Shown here one piece after another: positions 54,901-64,000 of a stretch of 64,000 bases of DNA (its first letter is position 1; every line of letters starts with the position of its first letter). The notes beneath the pieces are model-generated. The model was not told where the DNA came from, did no database searches, and saw nothing but the letters and a program-made list of their open reading frames with translations. This DNA is from Auanema rhodensis (lineage: Eukaryota > Nematoda > Chromadorea > Rhabditida > Rhabditidae): positions 22,754,001 through 22,818,000 of the forward strand of contig OZ059897.1 of NCBI GenBank assembly GCA_964057225.1, written 5' to 3'. Position numbers and translations under genes: made by a program.

Positions 54901-56144
54901 GCATCTCTTTATCTTTCACGTGAAGCGAGTTACATACCAAGTGCACATCACGTGTACATTTAATTAGCATAAATTAAAGTTCACGTAAATTTCAAAGTCA
55001 TGGTTACCATGCACCAATATCAATAAAAATTTGTTTTTAGACTAATATGGACATGGGGAATCTAATTTTGAAAACCGCATCTCTTTATCTTTCACGTGAA
55101 GCGAGTTACATACTAAGTGCACATCACGTGTACATTTAATTAGCATAAATTAAAGTTCACGTAAATTTCAAAGTCATGGTTACCATGCACCAATATCAAT
55201 AAAAATTTGTTTTTAGACTAATATGGACATGGGGAATCTAATTTTGAAAACCGCATCTCTTTATCTTTCACGTGAAGCGAGTTACATACCAAGTGCACAT
55301 CACGTGTACATTTAATTAGCATAAATTAAAGTTCACGTAAATTTCAAAGTCATGGTTACCATGAACCAATATCAATAAAAATTTGTTTTCAGACTAATAT
55401 GGACATGGGGAATCTAATTTTGAAAACCGCATCTCTTTATCTTTCACGTGAAGCGAGTTACATACCAAGTGCACATCACGTGTACATTTAATTAGCATAA
55501 ATTAAAGTTCACGTAAATTTCAAAGTCATGGTTACCATGCACCAATATCAATAAAAATTTGTTTTTAGACTAATATGGACATGGGGAATCTAATTTTGAA
55601 AACCGCATCTCTTTATCTTTCACGTGAAGCGAGTTACATACCAAGTGCACATCACGTGTACATTTAATTAGCATAAATTAAAGTTCACGTAAATTTCAAA
55701 GTCATGGTTACCATGCACCAATATCAATAAAAATTTGTTTTTAGACTAATATGGACATGGGAAATCTAATTTTGAAAACCGCATCTCTTTATCTTTCACG
55801 TGAAGCGAGTTACATACCAAGTGCACATCACGTGTACATTTAATTAGCATAAATTAAAGTTCACGTAAACTTCAAAGTCATGGTTACCATGCACCAATAT
55901 CAATAAAAATTTGTTTTTAGACTAATATGGACATGGGGAATCTAATTTTGAAAACCGCATCTCTTTATCTTTCACGTGAAGCGAGTTACATACCAAGTGC
56001 ACATCACGTGTACATTTAATTAGCATAAATTAAAGTTCACGTAAATTTCAAAGTCATGGTTACCATGCACCAATATCAATAAAAATTTGTTTTTAGACTA
56101 ATATGGACATGGGGAATCTAATTTTGAAAACCGCATCTCTTTAT
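51921..56144 (+). repeat. Tandem 12-mer HOR (2 x 2,112 bp)
   Basis: Copies 51921-54032 and 54033-56144 share the order G8A; G42A with G165A (ACCACATC); four C100 units; C26T; T126C; C100; GGGAAATC; C100; C100. I saw one difference: GTAAACTTC in the unit at 55793. Confidence 0.85.
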
Positions 56145-58080
56145 CTTTCACGTGAAGCGAGTTACATACCAAGTGCACATCACGTGTACATTTAATTAGC
56201 ATAAATTAAAGTTCACGTAAATTTCAAAGTCATGGTTACCATGCACCAATATCAATAAAAATTTGTTTTTAGACTAATATGGACATGGGAAATCTAATTT
56301 TGAAAACCGCATCTCTTTATCTTTCACGTGAAGCGAGTTACATACCAAGTGCACATCACGTGTACATTTAATTAGCATAAATTAAAGTTCACGTAAATTT
56401 CAAAGTCATGGTTACCATGCACCAATATCAATAAAAATTTGTTTTTAGACTAATATGGACATGGGGAATCTAATTTTGAAAACCGCATCTCTTCATCTTT
56501 CACGTGAAGCGAGTTACATACCAAGTGCACATCACGTGTACATTTAATTAGCATAAATTAAAGTTCACGTAAATTTCAAAGTCATGGTTACCATGAACCA
56601 ATATCAATAAAAATTTGTTTTTAGACTAATATGGACATGGGAAATCTAATTTTGAAAACCGCATCTCTTTATCTTTCACGTGAAGCGAGTTACATACCAA
56701 GTGCACATCACGTGTACATTTAATTAGCATAAATTAAAGTTCACGTAAATTTCAAAGTCATGGTTACCATGCACCAATATCAATAAAAATTTGTTTTTAG
56801 ACTAATATGGACATGGGGAATCTAATTTTGAAAACCGCATCTCTTTATCTTTCACGTGAAGCGAGTTACATACCAAGTGCACATCACGTGTACATTTAAT
56901 TAGCATAAATTAAAGTTCACGTAAATTTCAAAGTCATGGTTACCATGCACCAATATCAATAAAAATTTGTTTTTAGACTAATATGGACATGGGAAATCTA
57001 ATTTTGAAAACCGCATCTCTTTATCTTTCACGTGAAGCGAGTTACATACCAAGTGCACATCACGTGTACATTTAATTAGCATAAATTAAAGTTCACGTAA
57101 ATTTCAAAGTCATGGTTACCATGCACCAATATCAATAAAAATTTGTTTTTAGACTAATATGGACATGGGGAATCTAATTTTGAAAACCGCATCTCTTCAT
57201 CTTTCACGTGAAGCGAGTTACATACCAAGTGCACATCACGTGTACATTTAATTAGCATAAATTAAAGTTCACGTAAATTTCAAAGTCATGGTTACCATGC
57301 ACCAATATCAATAAAAATTTGTTTTTAGACTAATATGGACATGGGAAATCTAATTTTGAAAACCGCATCTCTTTATCTTTCACGTGAAGCGAGTTACATA
57401 CCAAGTGCACATCACGTGTACATTTAATTAGCATAAATTAAAGTTCACGTAAATTTCAAAGTCATGGTTACCATGAACCAATATCAATAAAAATTTGTTT
57501 TTAGACTAATATGGACATGGGGAATCTAATTTTGAAAACCGCATCTCTTCATCTTTCACGTGAAGCGAGTTACATACCAAGTGCACATCACGTGTACATT
57601 TAATTAGCATAAATTAAAGTTCACGTAAATTTCAAAGTCATGGTTACCATGCACCAATATCAATAAAAATTTGTTTTTAGACTAATATGGACATGGGGAA
57701 TCTAATTTTGAAAACCGCATCTCTTTATCTTTCACGTGAAGCGAGTTACATACCAAGTGCACATCACGTGTACATTTAATTAGCATAAATTAAAGTTCAC
57801 GTAAATTTCAAAGTCATGGTTACCATGAACCAATATCAATAAAAATTTGTTTTTAGACTAATATGGACATGGGGAATCTAATTTTGAAAACCGCATCTCT
57901 TTATCTTTCACGTGAAGCGAGTTACATACCAAGTGCACATCACGTGTACATTTAATTAGCATAAATTAAAGTTCACGTAAATTTCAAAGTCATGGTTACC
58001 ATGCACCAATATCAATAAAAATTTGTTTTTAGACTAATATGGACATGGGGAATCTAATTTTGAAAACCGCATCTCTTTAT

Positions 58081-58784
58081 CTTTCACGTGAAGCGAGTTA
58101 CATACCAAGTGCACATCACGTGTACATTTAATTAGCATAAATTAAAGTTCACGTAAATTTCAAAGTCATGGTTACCATGCACCAATATCAATAAAAATTT
58201 GTTTTTAGACTAATATGGACATGGGGAATCTAATTTTGAAAACCGCATCTCTTTATCTTTCACGTGAAGCGAGGTACATACCAAGTGCACATCACGTGTA
58301 CATTTAATTAGCATAAATTAAAGTTCACGTAAATTTCAAAGTCATGGTTACCATGATCCAATATCAATAAAAATTTGTTTTTAGACTAATATGGACATGG
58401 GGAATCTAATTTTGAAAACCGCATCTCTTTATCTTTCACGTGAAGCGAGTTACATACCAAGTGCACATCACGTGTACATTTAATTAGCATAAATTAAAGT
58501 TCACGTAAATTTCAAAGTCATGGTTACCATGCACCAATATCAATAAAAATTTGTTTTTAGACTAATATGGACATGGGGAATCTAATTTTGAAAACCGCAT
58601 CTCTTTATCTTTCACGTGAAGCGAGGTACATACCAAGTGCACATCACGTGTACATTTAATTAGCATAAATTAAAGTTCACGTAAATTTCAAAGTCATGGT
58701 TACCATGATCCAATATCAATAAAAATTTGTTTTTAGACTAATATGGACATGGGGAATCTAATTTTGAAAACCGCATCTCTTTAT
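58081..58784 (+). repeat. Tandem dimer HOR (2 x 352 bp)
   Basis: A C100 unit followed by a unit with GCGAGGTAC and GATCCAAT occurs at 58081-58432 and 58433-58784. The GCGAGGTAC/GATCC type was not seen elsewhere, so this is a local, probably very recent duplication. Confidence 0.83.
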
Positions 58785-58960
58785 CTTTCACGTGAAGCGA
58801 GTTACATACCAAGTGCACATCACGTGTACATTTAATTAGCATTAATTAAAGTTCACGTAAATTTCAAAGTCATGGTTACCATGAACCAATATCAATAAAA
58901 ATTTGTTTTTAGACTAATATGGACATGGGGAATCTAATTTTGAAAACCGCATCTCTTTAT

Positions 58961-61900
58961 CTTTCACGTGAAGCGAGTTACATACCAAGTGCACATCACG
59001 TGTACATTTAATTAGCATAAATTAAAGTTCACGTAAATTTCAAAGTCATGGTTACCATGCACCAATATCAATAAAAATTTGTTTTTAGACTAATATGGAC
59101 ATGGGGAATCTAATTTTGAAAACCGCATCTCTTTATCTTTCACGTGAAGCAAGTTACATACCAAGTGCACATCACGTGTACATTTAATTAGCATAAATTA
59201 AAGTTCACGTAAATTTCAAAGTCATGGTTACCATGAACTAATATCAATAAAAATTTGTTTTTAGACTAATATGGACATGGGGAATCTAATTTTGAAAACC
59301 GCATCTCTTTATCTTTCACGTGAAGCGAGTTACATACCAAGTGCACATCACGTGTACATTTAATTAGCATAAATTAAAGTTCACGTAAATTTCAAAGTCA
59401 TGGTTACCATGCACCAATATCAATAAAAATTTGTTTTTAAACTAATATGGACATGGGGAATCTAATTTTGAAAACCGCATCTCTTTATCTTTCACGTGAA
59501 GCGAGTTACATACCAAGTGCACATCACGTGTACATTTAATTAGCATAAATTAAAGTTCACGTAAATTTCAAAGTCATGGTTACCATGCACCAATATCAAC
59601 AAAAATTTGTTTTTAGACTAATATGGACAGGGGGAATCTAATTTTGAAAACCGCATCTCTTTATCTTTCACATGAAGCGAGTTACATACCAAGTGCACAT
59701 CACGTGTACATTTAATTAGCATAAATTAAAGTTCACGTAAATTTCAAAGTCATGGTTACCATGAACCAATATCAATAAAAATTTGTTTTTAGACTAATAT
59801 GGACATGGGGAATCTAATTTTGAAAACCGCATCTCTTTATCTTTCACGTGAAGCGAGTTACATACCAAGTGCACATCACGTATACATTTAATTAGCATAA
59901 ATTAAAGTTCACGTAAATTTCAAAGTCATGGTTACCATGAACCAATATCAATAAAAATTTGTTTTTAGACTAATATGGACATGGGGAATCTAATTTTGAA
60001 AACCGCATCTCTTTATCTTTCACGTGAAGCGAGTTACATACCAAGTGCACATCACGTGTACATTTAATTAGCATAAATTAAAGTTCACGTAAATTTCAAA
60101 GTCATGGTTACCATGCACCAATATCAATAAAAATTTGTTTTTAAACTAATATGGACATGGGGAATCTAATTTTGAAAACCGCATCTCTTTATCTTTCACG
60201 TGAAGCGAGTTACATACCAAGTGCACATCACGTGTACATTTAATTAGCATAAATTAAAGTTCACGTAAATTTCAAAGTCATGGTTACCATGCACCAATAT
60301 CAACAAAAATTTGTTTTTAGACTAATATGGACAGGGGGAATCTAATTTTGAAAACCGCATCTCTTTATCTTTCACATGAAGCGAGTTACATACCAAGTGC
60401 ACATCACGTGTACATTTAATTAGCATAAATTAAAGTTCACGTAAATTTCAAAGTCATGGTTACCATGAACCAATATCAATAAAAATTTGTTTTTAGACTA
60501 ATATGGACATGGGGAATCTAATTTTGAAAACCGCATCTCTTTATCTTTCACGTGAAGCGAGTTACATACCAAGTGCACATCACGTGTACATTTAATTAGC
60601 ATAAATTAAAGTTCACGTAAATTTCAAAGTCATGGTTACCATGCACCAATATCAATAAAAATTTGTTTTTAGACTAATATGGACATGGGGAATCTAATTT
60701 TGAAAACCGCATCTCTTTATCTTTCACGTGAAGCAAGTTACATACCAAGTGCACATCACGTGTACATTTAATTAGCATAAATTAAAGTTCACGTAAATTT
60801 CAAAGTCATGGTTACCATGAACTAATATCAATAAAAATTTGTTTTTAGACTAATATGGACATGGGGAATCTAATTTTGAAAACCGCATCTCTTTATCTTT
60901 CACGTGAAGCGAGTTACATACCAAGTGCACATCACGTGTACATTTAATTAGCATAAATTAAAGTTCACGTAAATTTCAAAGTCATGGTTACCATGCACCA
61001 ATATCAATAAAAATTTGTTTTTAAACTAATATGGACATGGGGAATCTAATTTTGAAAACCGCATCTCTTTATCTTTCACGTGAAGCGAGTTACATACCAA
61101 GTGCACATCACGTGTACATTTAATTAGCATAAATTAAAGTTCACGTAAATTTCAAAGTCATGGTTACCATGCACCAATATCAACAAAAATTTGTTTTTAG
61201 ACTAATATGGACAGGGGGAATCTAATTTTGAAAACCGCATCTCTTTATCTTTCACATGAAGCGAGTTACATACCAAGTGCACATCACGTGTACATTTAAT
61301 TAGCATAAATTAAAGTTCACGTAAATTTCAAAGTCATGGTTACCATGAACCAATATCAATAAAAATTTGTTTTTAGACTAATATGGACATGGGGAATCTA
61401 ATTTTGAAAACCGCATCTCTTTATCTTTCACGTGAAGCGAGTTACATACCAAGTGCACATCACGTATACATTTAATTAGCATAAATTAAAGTTCACGTAA
61501 ATTTCAAAGTCATGGTTACCATGAACCAATATCAATAAAAATTTGTTTTTAGACTAATATGGACATGGGGAATCTAATTTTGAAAACCGCATCTCTTTAT
61601 CTTTCACGTGAAGCGAGTTACATACCAAGTGCACATCACGTGTACATTTAATTAGCATAAATTAAAGTTCACGTAAATTTCAAAGTCATGGTTACCATGC
61701 ACCAATATCAATAAAAATTTGTTTTTAAACTAATATGGACATGGGGAATCTAATTTTGAAAACCGCATCTCTTTATCTTTCACGTGAAGCGAGTTACATA
61801 CCAAGTGCACATCACGTGTACATTTAATTAGCATAAATTAAAGTTCACGTAAATTTCAAAGTCATGGTTACCATGCACCAATATCAACAAAAATTTGTTT

Positions 61901-62128
61901 TTAGACTAATATGGACAGGGGGAATCTAATTTTGAAAACCGCATCTCTTTATCTTTCACATGAAGCGAGTTACATACCAAGTGCACATCACGTGTACATT
62001 TAATTAGCATAAATTAAAGTTCACGTAAATTTCAAAGTCATGGTTACCATGAACCAATATCAATAAAAATTTGTTTTTAGACTAATATGGACATGGGGAA
62101 TCTAATTTTGAAAACCGCATCTCTTTAT
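58961..62128 (+). repeat. Tandem 9-mer HOR (2 x 1,584 bp) made of 4-mer runs
   Basis: Copies 58961-60544 and 60545-62128 share the order C100; G15A+C103T; G128A; ATCAACAAAA+ACAGGGGG; G8A; G42A; G128A; ATCAACAAAA+ACAGGGGG; G8A. I saw no difference between the copies. The internal 4-mer (G128A, ACAGGGGG, G8A, G42A; 704 bp) begins at 59313, 60017, 60897 and 61601. Confidence 0.86.
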
Positions 62129-63888
62129 CTTTCACGTGAAGCGAGTTACATACCAAGTGCACATCACGTATACATTTAATTAGCATAAATTAAAGTTCAC
62201 GTAAATTTCAAAGTCATGGTTACCATGAACCAATATCAATAAAAATTTGTTTTTAGACTAATATGGACATGGGGAATCTAATTTTGAAAACCGCATCTCT
62301 TTATCTTTCACGTGAAGCGAGTTACATACCAAGTGCACATCACGTGTACATTTAATTAGCATAAATTAAAGTTCACGTAAATTTCAAAGTCATGGTTACC
62401 ATGCACCAATATCAATAAAAATTTGTTTTTAGACTAATATGGACATGGGGAATCTAATTTTGAAAACCGCATCTCTTTATCTCCCACGTGAAGCGAGTTA
62501 CATACCAAGTGCACATCACGTGTACATTTAATTAGCATAAATTAAAGTTCACGTAAATTTCAAAGTCATGGTTACCATGCACCAATATCAATAAAAATTT
62601 GTTTTTAGACTAATATGGACATGGGGAATCTAATTTTGAAAACCGCATCTCTTTATCTTTCACGTGAAGCGAGTTACATACCAAGTGCACATCACGTATA
62701 CATTTAATTAGCATAAATTAAAGTTCACGTAAATTTCAAAGTCATGGTTACCATGAACCAATATCAATAAAAATTTGTTTTTAGACTAATATGGACATGG
62801 GGAATCTAATTTTGAAAACCGCATATCTTTATCTTTCACGTGAAGCGAGTTACATACCAAGTGCACATCACGTGTACATTTAATTAGCATAAATTAAAGT
62901 TCACGTAAATTTCAAAGTCATGGTTACCATGCACCAATATCAATAAAAATTTGTTTTTAGACTAATATGGACATGGGGAATCTAATTTTGAAAACCGCAT
63001 CTCTTTATCTCCCACGTGAAGCGAGTTACATACCAAGTGCACATCACGTGTACATTTAATTAGCATAAATTAAAGTTCACGTAAATTTCAAAGTCATGGT
63101 TACCATGCACCAATATCAATAAAAATTTGTTTTTAGACTAATATGGACATGGGGAATCTAATTTTGAAAACCGCATCTCTTTATCTTTCACGTGAAGTGA
63201 GTTACATACCAAGTGCACATCACGTGTACATTTAATTAGCATAAATTAAAGTTCACGTAAATTTCAAAGTCATGGTTACCATGCACCCATATCAATAAAA
63301 ATTTGTTTTTAGACTAATATGGACATGGGGAATCTAATTTTGAAAACCGCATCTCTTTATCTTTCACGTGAAGCGAGTTACATACCAAGTGCACATCACG
63401 TATACATTTAATTAGCATAAATTAAAGTTCACGTAAATTTCAAAGTCATGGTTACCATGAACCAATATCAATAAAAATTTGTTTTTAGACTAATATAGAC
63501 ATGGGGAATCTAATTTTGAAAACCGCATCTCTTTATCTTTCACGTGAAGCGAGTTACATACCAAGTGCACATCACGTGTACATTTAATTAGCATAAATTA
63601 AAGTTCACGTAAATTTCAAAGTCATGGTTACCATGCACCAATATCAATAAAAATTTGTTTTTAGACTAATATGGACATGGGGAATCTAATTTTGAAAACC
63701 GCATCTCTTTATCTTTCACATGAAGCGAGTTACATACCAAGTGCACATCACGTGTACATTTAATTAGCATAAATTAAAGTTCACGTAAATTTCAAAGTCA
63801 TGGTTACCATGAACCAATATCAATAAAAATTTGTTTTTAGACTAATATGGACATGGGGAATCTAATTTTGAAAACCGCATCTTTTTAT
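62129..63888 (+). repeat. Array tail: 10 monomers with CTCCCACGTG pair
   Basis: Units at 62305 and 62481 (C100; CTCCCACGTG) are repeated at 62833 and 63009. G42A units lie at 62129, 62657 and 63361 and a G8A unit at 63713. Private changes include GCATATCTT at 62657, GAAGTGAG plus GCACCCAT at 63185 and TAATATAGAC at 63361. Confidence 0.78.
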
Positions 63889-64000
63889 CTTTCACGTGAA
63901 GCGAGTTACATACCAAGTGCACATCACTTGTACATTTAATTAGCATAAATTAAAGTTCACGTAAATTTCAAAGTCATGGTTACCATGCACCAATATCAAT
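63889..64000 (+). repeat. Partial last monomer (112 bp)
   Basis: The last unit is cut at its position 112 by the window edge, so the array continues to the right. It carries G40T (CACTTG instead of CACGTG), a loss of the CpG in the second CACGTG box that I did not see elsewhere. Confidence 0.9.

Larger units (their letters stand above)
50689..58960 (+). repeat. Array zone G: 47 monomers, C26T and G146A lineages
   Basis: C26T (CATACTAAG) units are at 51041, 51393, 51569, 52977 and 55089. A G-to-A change in the GGGG run (ATGGGAAATC) marks units at 51569, 53505, 55617, 56145, 56497, 56849 and 57201, in the later part alternating with T174C (CTTCAT) units. C100 units dominate and G128A units are absent from this zone. 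The zone contains the 12-mer and dimer HORs listed separately. Confidence 0.8.
1..64000 (+). repeat. Head-to-tail 176-bp satellite array filling the window
   Basis: Every 176 bases the same sequence returns in the same orientation, from the first base to the last. I tracked unit starts at 1, 177, 353 and onward to 63889. Units differ from each other at roughly 0-4 positions each. There is no spacer, inversion or inserted element. Base composition of the common unit is 56 G/C in 176 (31.8%). All six frames are closed by stops within about one unit, and 176 is not a multiple of three, so the array is not coding. Unit length near a nucleosomal repeat, high homogeneity and higher-order structure are known traits of centromeric satellites in plants and animals. 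I do not recognise the family. The array continues beyond both window ends. Confidence 0.98.

Noticed and set aside
1-64000. CRISPR array
   Set aside because: The repeats are 176 bp and directly abutting with no unique spacers, and there are no cas genes.
1-64000. Prokaryotic iteron or plasmid origin
   Set aside because: Units are far too long and too many, and there is no replication gene or unique sequence.
1-64000. Pol III (tRNA or 5S-like) repeat
   Set aside because: No B-box (GGTTCGA-type) or cloverleaf is visible; GGTTACCAT at 90-98 is part of a dyad and not a B-box.
1-64000. Known named satellite family or host species
   Set aside because: 176 bp is also the length of some plant centromere satellites, but this sequence does not look like the ones I know. 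A database search with the unit would decide, and I will not guess.
1-64000. Assembly artefact as the explanation of the whole array
   Set aside because: The many private substitutions and ordered variant runs look like a real satellite. Local copy-number errors, above all at the 24-, 9-, 10- and 12-unit duplications, remain possible.

Overview
The whole 64-kb window is one uninterrupted, head-to-tail satellite DNA array. The repeat unit is 176 bp, and I phased it so that each unit starts at the sequence CTTTCACGTG. By my hand count there are 363 complete units plus a final partial unit of 112 bp. Six units are 175 bp and six are 177 bp, so the net length is exactly 363 x 176 = 63,888 bp before the partial unit. 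I found no protein-coding gene, RNA gene, transposon, unique spacer or change of orientation anywhere. The array runs off both ends of the window. A 176-bp, AT-rich (about 32% GC) unit in a homogeneous megarepeat indicates a eukaryotic nuclear genome and is typical of centromeric or heterochromatic satellites. I do not recognise the family or the species, and the centromere assignment is inference.

The unit has two parts. Positions 1-46 (about 46% GC) carry a crowd of short palindromes: TTCACGTGAA, GTGCAC, CACGTG and TGTACA. Positions 47-176 (about 27% GC) carry an AT-rich inverted repeat, a 13-bp dyad (CATGGT-T-ACCATG, which includes a BstEII site), an AATAAA hexamer and several A/T tracts. 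Three ACGT cores lie 32 and 33 bp apart. There are five CpG sites per unit, which is not a depleted level.

Units differ from each other at only a few diagnostic positions, but these variants occur in ordered runs that repeat, giving higher-order repeats (HORs) of many lengths. Layout from left to right: (A) 1-11968, marked by C166T, G42T, T122G and A22C variants, with 3-mer and 8-mer HORs; (B) 11969-19184, marked by T78A, C103T, A135G/T154C and C140T variants, with 4-, 5- and 8-mer HORs; (C) 19185-25343, where two variants that break the CACGTG boxes (G8A and G42A) appear for the first time together with 1-bp indel units; (D) 25344-33795, two 4,226-bp copies of a 24-unit block in which I see one base difference; (E) 33796-46288, a looser mosaic of C-type units; (F) 46289-50688, 5-mer and 10-mer HORs; (G) 50689-58960, a 12-mer HOR and a dimer HOR; (H) 58961-64000, a 9-mer HOR built from 4-mer runs.

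The best candidates for something functionally new are the palindrome-dense module with helically spaced ACGT cores, the near invariance of the 13-bp dyad beside a highly polymorphic base, and the adjacent placement of two different box-breaking unit types inside the HORs. Nothing here shows a new gene system, and I do not claim one.
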